From Saccharomyces uvarum (taxonomy: Eukaryota > Ascomycota > Saccharomycetes > Saccharomycetales > Saccharomycetaceae), in contig OX365940.1 of the NCBI GenBank assembly GCA_947243795.1, positions 496,001 to 560,000 on the forward strand: a stretch of 64,000 nt of DNA. The letters are read 5' to 3'. The position numbers and the translations under genes are program-made. The stretch's first letter is position 1. Every line of letters starts with the position of its first letter. The notes beneath the pieces were generated by a model, which made no database searches, was not told where the DNA came from, and saw only the letters and a program-made list of their open reading frames with translations. Of the stretch, positions 50,996 to 60,424 are shown in pieces.

Positions 50996-52648
50996 ATGGC
51001 AGCCAGAAATCGTAGAAAAAGTAACAAGAAAAAGACTCTTCTAGGCACGAGCGTTGCTCAAGAGAATAATGCAACGTATTTGCTTGTCGCGGAGGAACCG
51101 CATGAAAGTGGCATCGATCCAAACATAGCCACTGAAGCGCCACCGGTCGAGCACCTCGAGAATCTCATGCCAGCCAAGGAATTGAAGCACCTGCAAAAGC
51201 AAGGATTGCAACAATTAGAGCCTATAAATGAACATGAAAGCAGCGAAGACGAAGAGACTATGAAACTCGAGTCTGTGACAAAAAGCTCGGGCTTCGTCTC
51301 TGAAACTGAGGTCCAGGAACTGCTACTGAGCTATGCCTTTACTAGTGGCTTAGTACAGGAGGATATAGAAGAAGAAGAGTCACGCGACATATTAACCACA
51401 ATGTCGTCCCCAACTGCGTCTTCCTTCTCAACCTATTTCCAAGCCTTCATCGAGAAAACCAAGCAACTTTTCTATAGTTTGAGCTTATACATGATAGAAA
51501 AATTCCAAGCTTTAAAAAGCGGTGTGTACGAGGTGTTTTGGATTATCGTCATCTATATAAATTACTGGTTTCCTAATGTGGGACACTACATAAGGTATGT
51601 CAACTGTCAATACTCCCCCCGGAGCCAAATCATCACTTTACTAACATCTACTTTCACCTTCTATCCTAACCATTCCCACGGGACTGCCAGGAGCGGCATA
51701 GAAACAGGAACCGGAACTGCATCGAGGGTTTGCCCTTTCTCATAGTCTTTGACCTCAGCGCGGCTAATTCAGCTATTTTGGTTCATTTTTTGTCCTCTTC
51801 GCTCTTTTTTTAACCCGTTAAACCAAGCGGGTTAATTGATTTTTTTAAGGATAAAGACCACCACAATTATGAGAAAAGACACAGTTTCTTTGTAGAACCT
51901 CCCATTCTTTCTATGGTCGCTTACTGGCATTCAAGTTCGGAACTGGTTCGGATATTTGTACTCACCTGTTTTAAGCAATACTTTTGGAAAACATAATAGC
52001 ATTACCATCAGGATATCCCTATCGAAGAGCAACTTCCGTACCCTTCGTGAAATAGTTACGCAAAAAGTTCAACGGGCACTCGAAAGTCTCTACTTCCGTT
52101 TCCAAGAAAAGCCTTACTTAACAGCTTTTAAAGTCTCATTTGCTCTCGGACTTATTATCCCGTGCTCCTTCCTCTTATTGATCATGGTTTCCGTCGCTAC
52201 GTTTTTCTTTTTCGTCTACTTACTACTATTTGTAGTGATTGGATTTTTCTCCTCATTGTTCATAATTCCCTTACTGGCTATATCCTTTGTGTTTGCTATC
52301 GGTGTGGTAGCGTTTGGCTTCTGCAGCAATATGAGTTTCAAAATGGCGCAACTTGTATACATTCGAGCAGATGCCTTCCTGAAGAAAGTACTAGATAGAA
52401 TGGCCTCACAAACACAACCCACACAACCACAAGAGCCACAAGAGCCACAGGAACCACAAGAACCACCAGCAACACTAAGACCAGTAAGCAATCCAACGAT
52501 CCCGAGCCCACTGAGACAAACAGCACGTCCCTCGAAGTTCGTCACCGAAGAAGATGTCATTTTTGAACCCGTCAGTGCTCAAAGCGCCATTGCTCGTTCT
52601 TTAGAGACCACCGCTAAGAAAGCGGGTAACAGGTTCCAGCTGTCTTAA
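50996..52648 (+). CDS. LDO45: Lipid droplet organisation protein, long spliced form
   Basis: Exon 1 50996-51594 ends at a GTATGT donor. The most likely acceptor is TAG ending at 51999, giving exon 2 52000-52648 and 415 residues (S. cerevisiae Ldo45 about 411). The supporting branch-like TACTCAC lies at 51959-51965. Alternative in-frame acceptors are 51975 and 52011, so the junction is uncertain. Exon 1 encodes a charged N-terminus and a hydrophobic helix; exon 2 adds a hydrophobic hairpin and the polar tail shared with Ldo16. Known role: acts with seipin at ER-lipid droplet contacts. Unspliced reading would stop at 51745 (249 residues, the YMR147W form). Confidence 0.8.
52184..52648 (+). CDS. 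LDO16: Lipid droplet organisation protein, short form
   Basis: 154 residues from the ATG at 52184 ([15 protein letters not shown]); S. cerevisiae Ldo16/Osw5 has about 148. The hydrophobic hairpin covers about the first 50 residues. It is followed by a PQEP repeat (nine-base units at about 52429-52470) that accounts for extra length, and a polar tail ending AGNRFQLS. It lies wholly within exon 2 of LDO45 and in the same frame, so it is made from a downstream promoter or start. Known role: seipin partner promoting lipid droplet dynamics; also named Osw5. Confidence 0.9.
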   Translation: MVSVATFFFFVYLLLFVVIGFFSSLFIIPLLAISFVFAIGVVAFGFCSNMSFKMAQLVYIRADAFLKKVLDRMASQTQPTQPQEPQEPQEPQEPPATLRPVSNPTIPSPLRQTARPSKFVTEEDVIFEPVSAQSAIARSLETTAKKAGNRFQLS

Positions 52649-52820
52649 ATTTAGACCAAAAAAAAACATTTTTCGCAAGTTTAGCAGGTCAATAATCATA
52701 ATATCCTTATAAAATATACTTAGTTCCTTCTACATACGAGCTTCATAAATATATATCCTAGCTTCACTGGTCTTCTAATACTGCGGCACACTACGCATAA
52801 ACCAAAAAGAAATAGAGCAG

Positions 52821-53681
52821 ATGCAATTCTTTAAACAGCTTGCGATTTTCGTGGCGTGCGTAACCTTTGCCCTCGCTTACGTGGCTCAAGATGTTCATAT
52901 TTCATTCCCCACTATTAAGGACAAGAATAGCATGATGATTGGTAAAATCGGGCCTGGGCTCGGAAAGGATGATGTCGCTCCAACATCAATCACAGTAAAT
53001 AATGCTAATGAAGTCATTGAAGTAAATTTCGCCATTGACTCCAGCGACAAGCCTTTCCAAAACTCTCTATTGGTTGGTCTACCTGGTAACAACCTAGAAA
53101 TGGTTTTTGAGCCTGAAATCAAGGATAACGGTAAGCTGTCCATGTACAAGTACAAGATAGATGTAGCCACGTTAGATGCTGCCTTGTTACAACAAGCTTT
53201 CAAGTCACTGGTGCCAATACAGGCAACTTTGATCCTGGCATCCTCTACAGCCAAACCAAAAGACAATTTGTTCCGGAGAATTTTCCAGCTGAACTTGGAC
53301 TTTGACTTAGATCATCCCGATTTATCTTTGGTTGACAAGTTCAACATTCAGCCTGAAATTCGTCACGTCTTCCACACTGAGCCAAAGAGAGTTGCCAAGC
53401 CAATAGCCCGAATTTTCGTTGTTATTATCTTCTTCACTATTTTGTCGTTGCTCGTCACCTGGGTGAATTCTTGCGCTGCTGCATTCGATAATATTCCCAC
53501 TGGTGCCAATGCCCTATATTTCTTAGGTTTCGTCGCGACCATAATTGGGTTTGAAATTATCTTCGCCAGATATTATTTGGGTACAAGCATTTTCGAAACT
53601 CTATTTTCCTCTTTGTATTTGGGCACTCCAGGCTTGTTGGCGTCTACCAAATTTTTGAGATATTTTGGTCAAACAATTTAA
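52821..53681 (+). CDS. SWP1: Oligosaccharyltransferase delta subunit (ribophorin II type)
   Basis: 286 residues, equal to S. cerevisiae. N-terminal signal peptide about 1-19 (FFKQLAIFVACVTFALA), a lumenal beta-sandwich domain, then three membrane helices towards the C-terminus (about 198-216, 229-249 and 256-275). Known role: subunit of the ER oligosaccharyltransferase that transfers the N-glycan to Asn-X-Ser/Thr, packed with Wbp1 and Ost2. Confidence 0.96.
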   Translation: MQFFKQLAIFVACVTFALAYVAQDVHISFPTIKDKNSMMIGKIGPGLGKDDVAPTSITVNNANEVIEVNFAIDSSDKPFQNSLLVGLPGNNLEMVFEPEIKDNGKLSMYKYKIDVATLDAALLQQAFKSLVPIQATLILASSTAKPKDNLFRRIFQLNLDFDLDHPDLSLVDKFNIQPEIRHVFHTEPKRVAKPIARIFVVIIFFTILSLLVTWVNSCAAAFDNIPTGANALYFLGFVATIIGFEIIFARYYLGTSIFETLFSSLYLGTPGLLASTKFLRYFGQTI

Positions 53682-53752
53682 ACCTTTACTCGAACCTGAA
53701 ATGATTTATATAAATAGTTACATACGTATAAAAAGATAGATTTCAAAACAAA

Positions 53753-54322
53753 TCAATTGCTCTCACCATTTGCATCCACGAAGGCGTTTTTGATCCATTT
53801 AAACCCCCAAATATTGTGTCTTGAATCCCAGAATGGCTTATCAAAATTATTAGCTGCCACAATCTTCCCCATGATCAGACCCATGGGTAATGCATTGTAC
53901 GTCCTTGAGTCTAATGAATGTGAAAGATTATCTCCTGTTACCCAAACATGGCCCTCGGGTACTTTAATATAAGTACTAAACCTCTCTTCGTCAACCAACA
54001 CATCCCCGACATGATTTACTATGGTGCTGGGGTCCACGAGCACCATGTCACCAGGCATACCGGTGATCCTCTTACATATTCTGTGATTAGGGTCGGTAGG
54101 TTTCAACGCCACTACACAGTCCCCCATCTTTATGCCTTTGCCGTTTTGGAAATGTTTCAAGACATGCACATAATCGTTCGTGGCTGATAGTGTTGGCAGC
54201 ATAGACTCTCCCCTTGTCTCAGTAAACTCGTACGCATACGTGTGTATTATATGCAGCAGGCACAATGATCTAATTGCATAAGAGAAAGTCTTTGACCAAA
54301 TAGACAGGGCACCAGCAGTCAT
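53753..54322 (-). CDS. IMP1: Mitochondrial inner membrane peptidase catalytic subunit
   Basis: 189 residues from the ATG at 54322 (MTAGALSIWSKTFSYA). Signal peptidase I family: catalytic Ser40 in RGESMLPTL and general-base Lys84 in RICKRITGMPGD, followed by the GDN..SLDSR box. A hydrophobic segment at about 14-28 anchors it. Known role: cleaves the intermembrane-space sorting signals of Cox2, Cyb2 and others, paired with Imp2 and Som1. An upstream in-frame TTG is not considered a start. Confidence 0.96.
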   Translation of the reverse strand: MTAGALSIWSKTFSYAIRSLCLLHIIHTYAYEFTETRGESMLPTLSATNDYVHVLKHFQNGKGIKMGDCVVALKPTDPNHRICKRITGMPGDMVLVDPSTIVNHVGDVLVDEERFSTYIKVPEGHVWVTGDNLSHSLDSRTYNALPMGLIMGKIVAANNFDKPFWDSRHNIWGFKWIKNAFVDANGESN

Positions 54323-54903
54323 AGGCAGTGTTTTATAGGCGCTGTGACGCTTGAAATCTTTGCTCAACAAACTTTGTTTTCCTTGAAAATACGTTAAAGA
54401 CTTTTCACTGAGGTCATCTTTTTCCCCCCAAAGAAATGTTTAAGCTCCTTAGTATGTCGTGTACCTAGTTTATTCTTTCACGCTTCAAAGAAAAAATTAC
54501 CGGAAAGAAAGGCTGTAATAGTCTGGGTTAGATTAAAAAACAAATATATAGTGGGTCAACTCGACCTGTTTGTTACCTTGAAACTACGAATCCGCCTAAA
54601 AGGGCTCCAAAAAAAATTCAAATCGTTCAATTTCAAAACTAACAATACATAAAATTTATGCACGCAGGTTCATTTTCACTTCCTCCTCTGCGTTGCCGCA
54701 GACTATTACACTTATCCGACCCCAGCAGAGTCCAGACCCTGGTCGCAGATCTCGGTGGCGGTGTTTTTAAGGTAAAACTGAGCAAAAAATGGAATGTAAT
54801 CCTTTTAAAAAGAAGAGGAAAGAGTCTGATGTAGTTTCAATTTCAAATACTAACTTCTGGGCTCACATAATTAGAACAACATAACCAAACAATCTAAAAA
54901 AAA
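54323..54903. promoter_or_regulatory. Divergent promoter IMP1/YIM1
   Basis: 581 bp, GC-richer between 54660 and 54780. No motif convinced me. The doubtful S. cerevisiae gene YIM2 maps here, but no conserved open frame is seen. Confidence 0.45.
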
Positions 54904-56001
54904 ATGTCTGACGAAGTGGTGACTAATCGAGCCGTTACTTACGTTAACAATACAACCCCTGCTACTATTACATTTTCGAAGCTGGATCTAAAAACCTGTT
55001 ATAAAGATAGTGAACTTGTAATTGAGGTCCATGCTGCTGCGTTGAACCCAATCGACTTTATTACTCACCAGCTTTGTAGCTCTTATATATTTGGGAAGTA
55101 TCCAAAGACTTATTCGAGGGATTACAGTGGCGTAGTGGTTAAGGTGGGCAAACATGTTGATAACAGTTGGAAAGTTGGCGACAAGGTGAACGGTATGTAT
55201 AAACATATCTATGGTGAGCGTGGTTCTTTGTCCCATTATTTGATACTCGACCCTGCTAAAAACGCCCCCATCACTCATATGGTAGAGGTTCCTAAGGATG
55301 AAAACGACCCTTATGACGATTTTGTATATGCAGCCGCCTGGCCCTTAACTTTTGGAACTGCTTATTCGGTACTGCACAATTACAAGAAAGATTGGGGCCC
55401 CGATTCAAAGGTCTTGGTCATCGGCGCCTCAACAGCTGTGTCATATGCTTTCGTTCATATTGCAAAGAACTACTTTCATATCGGTACTGTAGCTGGTATT
55501 TGTAGTAAAAATTCCATTGAACGCAACAAGAAGTTAGGATATGACTATTTGGTCCCATACGATGAAGGAACCATTGTTGATAACGTCAAGAAATTAAAGG
55601 AAAGCGAACTGAAAAACGAAAAATTTGATTTCATTTTCGATTCAGTTGGCAATCATGATTTGTTTCCTGTTATGGACCAAATGTTGAGACCTAAGGCAGA
55701 TAATTCTTTTTACGTTACCATTGCAGGGAATGAAAAGGCCAATTATAAACATATATCTTGGGTAAGTTTTGTCTCCTTGGGAAGTGTATTAACAGCTCTT
55801 AACCCGTTTAAGGGGTTCAACTGGCGTTTTGCTGCGCCAGAGCCCTCTAACAACTTTATTGAAGTTGGTAATGAAATGATTAAAAACGGTACCTATAAAC
55901 CACCTATTGATTCCGTTTACGAGTTCGACCAATTCCAAGATGCGATTAACAGATTAAAGTCTAATAAAGCTAAAGGGAAAGTCGTCATTAAAATGAAATG
56001 A
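54904..56001 (+). CDS. YIM1: MDR-family quinone-reductase-like protein
   Basis: 365 residues, the S. cerevisiae length. It has a GroES-like N-terminal domain with HAAALNPIDF and YSRDYSGVVVKVG, then a Rossmann domain (VLVIGASTAVSYAFVHIAK) in which the usual GxGxxG is altered to GAST. No zinc ligands, so it belongs to the zinc-free medium-chain reductases. Known: S. cerevisiae Yim1 is found on lipid droplets and in the cytosol and affects resistance to DNA damage; the substrate is unknown. Confidence 0.94.
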   Translation: MSDEVVTNRAVTYVNNTTPATITFSKLDLKTCYKDSELVIEVHAAALNPIDFITHQLCSSYIFGKYPKTYSRDYSGVVVKVGKHVDNSWKVGDKVNGMYKHIYGERGSLSHYLILDPAKNAPITHMVEVPKDENDPYDDFVYAAAWPLTFGTAYSVLHNYKKDWGPDSKVLVIGASTAVSYAFVHIAKNYFHIGTVAGICSKNSIERNKKLGYDYLVPYDEGTIVDNVKKLKESELKNEKFDFIFDSVGNHDLFPVMDQMLRPKADNSFYVTIAGNEKANYKHISWVSFVSLGSVLTALNPFKGFNWRFAAPEPSNNFIEVGNEMIKNGTYKPPIDSVYEFDQFQDAINRLKSNKAKGKVVIKMK

Positions 56002-56252
56002 ACGGCCATTCTTTCGGCTATATATTTATCTGCCATATTTATATTTATAACGATGTTACTCAATGACGCTTCTCTTTTTATTCGATAAATATTACCCGGC
56101 TATGTTGAAATTTGAAAGAAAAAGCTCATCACAGTATTTCGAAACAGGATTCGATAGGCTCTTATGGGGTTAATTACGCTACAAATTCACTGTGCTGGCA
56201 GGTCTCTTCTCTTTATAATCCCAGTAAGCTACAGGACACATAGGTTTTTGAG
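56002..56252 (+). promoter_or_regulatory. YIM1 3' flank and NUP53 promoter with Reb1 site
   Basis: TTACCCG at 56092-56098, about 155 bp upstream of the NUP53 ATG. Confidence 0.55.
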
Positions 56253-57764
56253 ATGACAGTCCTTCAAAATCAAGAAAACACTAGCCGATTTACCAATGTC
56301 TCTGTTATTGCGCCTGAATCACAAGGACAACAAGGACAGCAGCAACCGCAACCGCAACCACAGCAACCGCAGCAATCACAGCAACCACAGCAGCCGCAAC
56401 CGCAGCAACAGGAGCAGAAGCAGGAGCAGGAGCCGCAAAAACAGTCAACAGGAACACTCAAGAGTTTAAATGGCTTTTCAAGTGTACAACAACCAATATT
56501 CACAGCAGACCCACCTTCCACATCCTCTGCTGAACTGAGCGACAATCCAGCGTGGTTCAATAATCCAAAGAAAAGGGCTATCCCGAATTCGATACTCAAA
56601 AGATCAACCGGTCAATCTTTGAGCCCGGTACGCTCTGATGCCGCGGATGCGTCTGTTACCTTCTCCAAGCCCAGTGGGTTCAACAATGTTACATTTGGCT
56701 CTAAAAAGGATCCACGTATTCCCAAGAATGCTTTTCAAAATGACGGTAGTAACAACACCAACAACAACAGCCACAATCATGATTTAAATGCTATAGTTTT
56801 TGATTCGAATGAGGCTCCACCCAAAGCTTCTCTGGCGGATTGGCAGAAAGAAGATGGTATATTTGCGATCGATAGTGACAATATCGAAGATCCTAATTTA
56901 ACTGCCAACGTAACACTTGATCAGAAACTAACAACTCCATTTTCACCCTTCAAGCAGACAGAAAAAAGTGCTAAAATATTCAATCTCTTCGACAAAACTA
57001 CAAAAGCGCCACCAAATAATGAACCACTAAATAACGGACTAGATCATATTACGGTTAATACTAATACAGAAGTTTCACCAGATGTAGATAATAATGCAGT
57101 TATTATTTTCGGATATCCGGAATCGATTGCTAACTCGATAATTCTCCATTTTGCTAACTTTGGCGAGATTATAGATGACTTCAAAATACTAAGAGACTTT
57201 AGAAAACCAAACTTGAAAAACAAGCCATGTAATCAAACATTGACCGCACAAAAATGTCCCATATACACAGGCGATGGTTGGGTAAAATTGACTTACGACT
57301 CTCAAGTTCCTAAAACTCGTGCTCTACAAGAAAATGGGATTATCATGAATGGTACATTGATTGGTTGTGTTTCATATAGTCCAGCTGCTCTCAAGCAATT
57401 AGCGTCTTTGAACAATTCGGAAAACATAACAAATAATATCACAGGTCTAAAAAATAATTCAAACGACTTTAGCAATTATATAAAAACAGAAGGGTTTTTT
57501 GAAAACGCTAAGACAACAGCAGCTACTCCTAAAGCTCGTACTACAGAATTTAAGGTTTCCAAGAATTCTAGTTCTTTTAAAAATTCACGTAAATTAGAAA
57601 TAAAGGATGGTAGGTCACTATTTTTGAGAAATAGAGGGAAGATTCATAGTGGCGTCTTAAGCTCTATTGAATCCGACCTGAAAAAAAGGGAGCAGGAAGG
57701 TAGACATAAGAAAGGCTGGTTAAATAGGCTGAATGATTGGTTATTTGGATGGAATGATCTTTAA
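56253..57764 (+). CDS. NUP53: Nuclear pore protein with RRM-NUP35 domain
   Basis: 503 residues, longer than S. cerevisiae Nup53 (475), mainly through a Gln-Pro repeat (about 26-66). A few Phe-Gly-type motifs (FGSKK) lie in the disordered N-terminal half. The RRM-like Nup35 domain is at about 280-380 (NAVIIFGYPESIANSIILHF..GDGWVKLTYD). The C-terminus ends in an amphipathic helix GWLNRLNDWLFGWNDL that binds membrane. Known role: links inner-ring nucleoporins (Nup170, Nup192) with pore membrane and the importin Kap121. Ohnologue of ASM4/NUP59. Confidence 0.95.
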   Translation: MTVLQNQENTSRFTNVSVIAPESQGQQGQQQPQPQPQQPQQSQQPQQPQPQQQEQKQEQEPQKQSTGTLKSLNGFSSVQQPIFTADPPSTSSAELSDNPAWFNNPKKRAIPNSILKRSTGQSLSPVRSDAADASVTFSKPSGFNNVTFGSKKDPRIPKNAFQNDGSNNTNNNSHNHDLNAIVFDSNEAPPKASLADWQKEDGIFAIDSDNIEDPNLTANVTLDQKLTTPFSPFKQTEKSAKIFNLFDKTTKAPPNNEPLNNGLDHITVNTNTEVSPDVDNNAVIIFGYPESIANSIILHFANFGEIIDDFKILRDFRKPNLKNKPCNQTLTAQKCPIYTGDGWVKLTYDSQVPKTRALQENGIIMNGTLIGCVSYSPAALKQLASLNNSENITNNITGLKNNSNDFSNYIKTEGFFENAKTTAATPKARTTEFKVSKNSSSFKNSRKLEIKDGRSLFLRNRGKIHSGVLSSIESDLKKREQEGRHKKGWLNRLNDWLFGWNDL

Positions 57765-57916
57765 TGAGTAATAAGTTTTTTTCCAATATATAAACTTGGG
57801 GTGATGAACAAACCTACCATGGTTCGCCCTGGTTCCAAACCATATAATTTTATATGTATATAATCATAGAAGGATAGGTAAACGATTTTTTAAGAAGGGA
57901 TACATTCAATTTTGTA

Positions 57917-60079
57917 TTACTTCAACTTTCCAATTTCAGCTCTTTGACTAGATCCAACAAACAGCTCCAATCCACTCATTGAACCTTCTGTAGCTGACTT
58001 ATCGGAAACAGGCACATCGCTTTCAATCATTAATATAACCGTGTCAATACAAGAGATTTCTAAATCAGGTATAACCACACCCCCAGGTGGACAATTTCTA
58101 TAATCTTCACATTCATAAACACAGAGAGATGAGGCTGGTTCGAAAATATTACACCGTATCCTCAATTGTGCTGATGCTTCCACCGGTACCACACGTATAA
58201 AGAGTTTGTTGGTTGTGTATTTTGTATTTTGCAGACCTATCGAAATTTTAATTTTTTTAGAGGCTTTCTTCCAATAAAACTTATCATAGCACTGATATGG
58301 ATAAGAACCGTAAGCCATGTTAATCTCACGTATATTGATACTGGTCATTAATCTCCATGGAGAGGACAAACGTGCCGAAGCTACCAATTGAAACTCTGAG
58401 GAAATCGGAGGGCCATACGTCGAGCACACAATTATGTATTTAGTATTGGTTAAGATGGGTACATCTTGTTTGATATTTTGTTCGGCTTGATAGTGATTAT
58501 CAAACATAATCGGTTTTATTAGTTCATAATCGTCCAAATAATAAACCTGAGTATTAACAAAGTCTTGCGAACTTTTAGAAACGCATGTAACATCAATAAG
58601 AATCTGTTGATCTCTTTCAGATTGAACCTCCAGTTGAAAAGTTGGGTTTTGGGGGAAACTACAGGTGTCAAAAGAGGTTTTTTTATCCATGCTATAAAGA
58701 GGAGAAAAGCTAGCTTTGGCAACAAGGTTATTCATATCTTTCAGTCTTTGAAAAAATATCTCCTTTACGACCGAGAACAAATGAATACTAAAGTTGTTAT
58801 CAGTAGTCGAATGGCAATACAATAGTGTTTCTGCGCCGGGAATTAATTTTAATTTCACCAGTTGCAACCCGACATGAATAGTGCCTTTATTAGCTGGCGC
58901 TTCAATTGGGTAAATTATGCAATCTCGAGCTTGGTTCAAAAAGGAAATTGACTGATCTCTCTTGCTACCTTCTTTTGACAAATGATTCTCGAGCAAGATC
59001 CAGACTGTTTCCGTCACTTTGGATTTGTTTACTATGTGGAATATAGGCTTATCCGAAATGATGGCGAATTTATTATAACGTGTGGCATAATATCGAAAAT
59101 GAAGGGCTTGTGAGTATCCAAAAATTTTTTTGTGGTTCCAATTAAGGTATAATTGTTTGAAGTTATTTAAATATTGTTCGTAGCTAATTTCGACATTTAA
59201 TGTCGAATTACTTGGATCTCGCAGTTTGATTAGTCCAGGCTGGTGTCTGATGTCGACGACAGAATAATCATGATTTGCCAACAATGGTTTCATCAAATCA
59301 TTAGAACGATTTCCGGTACCAACACCCATCAAACAAAGGCCTGACTTAAAGAACTTCCATAATTTTTCAAAGGAGAAGCTATCTATTCTTATAATCTCTG
59401 GTAAAAATCCGCTCAAGTAGTAAGTATCTATACTGATATTCGAGCCGTCGGTGGAATATGTACCCTGCACAACCAGTAATAGCGCAAGTTCGCTAATCTT
59501 ATCTGAAATATTTTTGCTTCTTAGCGAAAGTTGTTTACCGCTCACTGAAGTTGGGATTTGGGAAGTGTCTACCGTGACTAATCTTTGATTACTTCCATTG
59601 AAACATAGATTGACCTGATATTCATTTGGTGATATCTGTTTAATTGGAGGTAATTCTAAATTTCGAGATCTGAGGTTAATCAGAGAAGCTACTAATGAAC
59701 AATCTGACACATCTTGGCACTGCTCAATTTCGCTCGTATACTCTCCCGCAATACGCAATGCGGTTCTACTAGGGTAGCGACTTTGTAATTCTTCACTGCC
59801 AGGTACGCAGTACTCGTTTTTATTCCAGGATAATGGCGAGGCCTCTGAGATAGATATAGGGGGATAAAACTTTGAATTGACAGTTGAAGTAAGCCATAAG
59901 AATCTTTTCTGTCCGTCTATTTTTGATAAATTCTCTCTTAAATTTAAGACGGCTTTGACGAAGGCAGAATTTTCACTCTTCATCGCCAAATCCACCAAAC
60001 TGCTAATTGTATTGTCTGTATCTTTTGCGTTACAATGTAGCGACTTTATAATCGAATTGAACTCACGCCAATCGTTCAT
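57917..60079 (-). CDS. RIM13: Calpain-like protease of the RIM101 pathway
   Basis: 720 residues (S. cerevisiae 727). Catalytic Cys127 lies in QDVSDCSLVASL and His270 in LLANHDYSVVD, as in PalB-type calpains; a C-terminal pair of C2-like beta domains follows. Known role: cleaves Rim101 at endosomal ESCRT sites when external pH is alkaline, with the scaffold Rim20. The start ATG at 60079 is the first in the frame. It shares a divergent promoter with the transporter gene. Confidence 0.95.
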   Translation of the reverse strand: MNDWREFNSIIKSLHCNAKDTDNTISSLVDLAMKSENSAFVKAVLNLRENLSKIDGQKRFLWLTSTVNSKFYPPISISEASPLSWNKNEYCVPGSEELQSRYPSRTALRIAGEYTSEIEQCQDVSDCSLVASLINLRSRNLELPPIKQISPNEYQVNLCFNGSNQRLVTVDTSQIPTSVSGKQLSLRSKNISDKISELALLLVVQGTYSTDGSNISIDTYYLSGFLPEIIRIDSFSFEKLWKFFKSGLCLMGVGTGNRSNDLMKPLLANHDYSVVDIRHQPGLIKLRDPSNSTLNVEISYEQYLNNFKQLYLNWNHKKIFGYSQALHFRYYATRYNKFAIISDKPIFHIVNKSKVTETVWILLENHLSKEGSKRDQSISFLNQARDCIIYPIEAPANKGTIHVGLQLVKLKLIPGAETLLYCHSTTDNNFSIHLFSVVKEIFFQRLKDMNNLVAKASFSPLYSMDKKTSFDTCSFPQNPTFQLEVQSERDQQILIDVTCVSKSSQDFVNTQVYYLDDYELIKPIMFDNHYQAEQNIKQDVPILTNTKYIIVCSTYGPPISSEFQLVASARLSSPWRLMTSINIREINMAYGSYPYQCYDKFYWKKASKKIKISIGLQNTKYTTNKLFIRVVPVEASAQLRIRCNIFEPASSLCVYECEDYRNCPPGGVVIPDLEISCIDTVILMIESDVPVSDKSATEGSMSGLELFVGSSQRAEIGKLK

Positions 60080-60424
60080 TATTCACATCAACGAACAACT
60101 ACTTTAATTTTGCTTATCCAACTAACCTTCAAATGTGTTGTTTAATATTGATTGTGATGGCCCGTTTATGCTCGCTTGAAGAGCATTTGGTTTTATAACC
60201 TTATAAACCGAGAAGGTATAAAACTTCTCAAAAGTATCAAAAAATACGGAATCTAATATAGCGTCTTATACTATTAAATATTAATCTAGCTACGACAATA
60301 TGCCGGTCACGTAGTTTATACTATTGTGCCTGTTCTTATAAAGCTAAATTTACATTTGCTCCGTATTGAAGATCTGAAGATAAGGTAAATAAATGTTGCG
60401 CGATTCAGAGTTATTTAATAAACA
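60080..60424. promoter_or_regulatory. Divergent promoter RIM13 / YMR155W-type gene
   Basis: 345 bp, AT-rich. TATA-like sequences near 60193-60225; no other motif was recognised. Confidence 0.45.

Noticed and set aside
54190-54420. YIM2-like (YMR151W) gene overlapping the IMP1 start
   Set aside because: Doubtful in S. cerevisiae, and I see no comparable intact open frame here.
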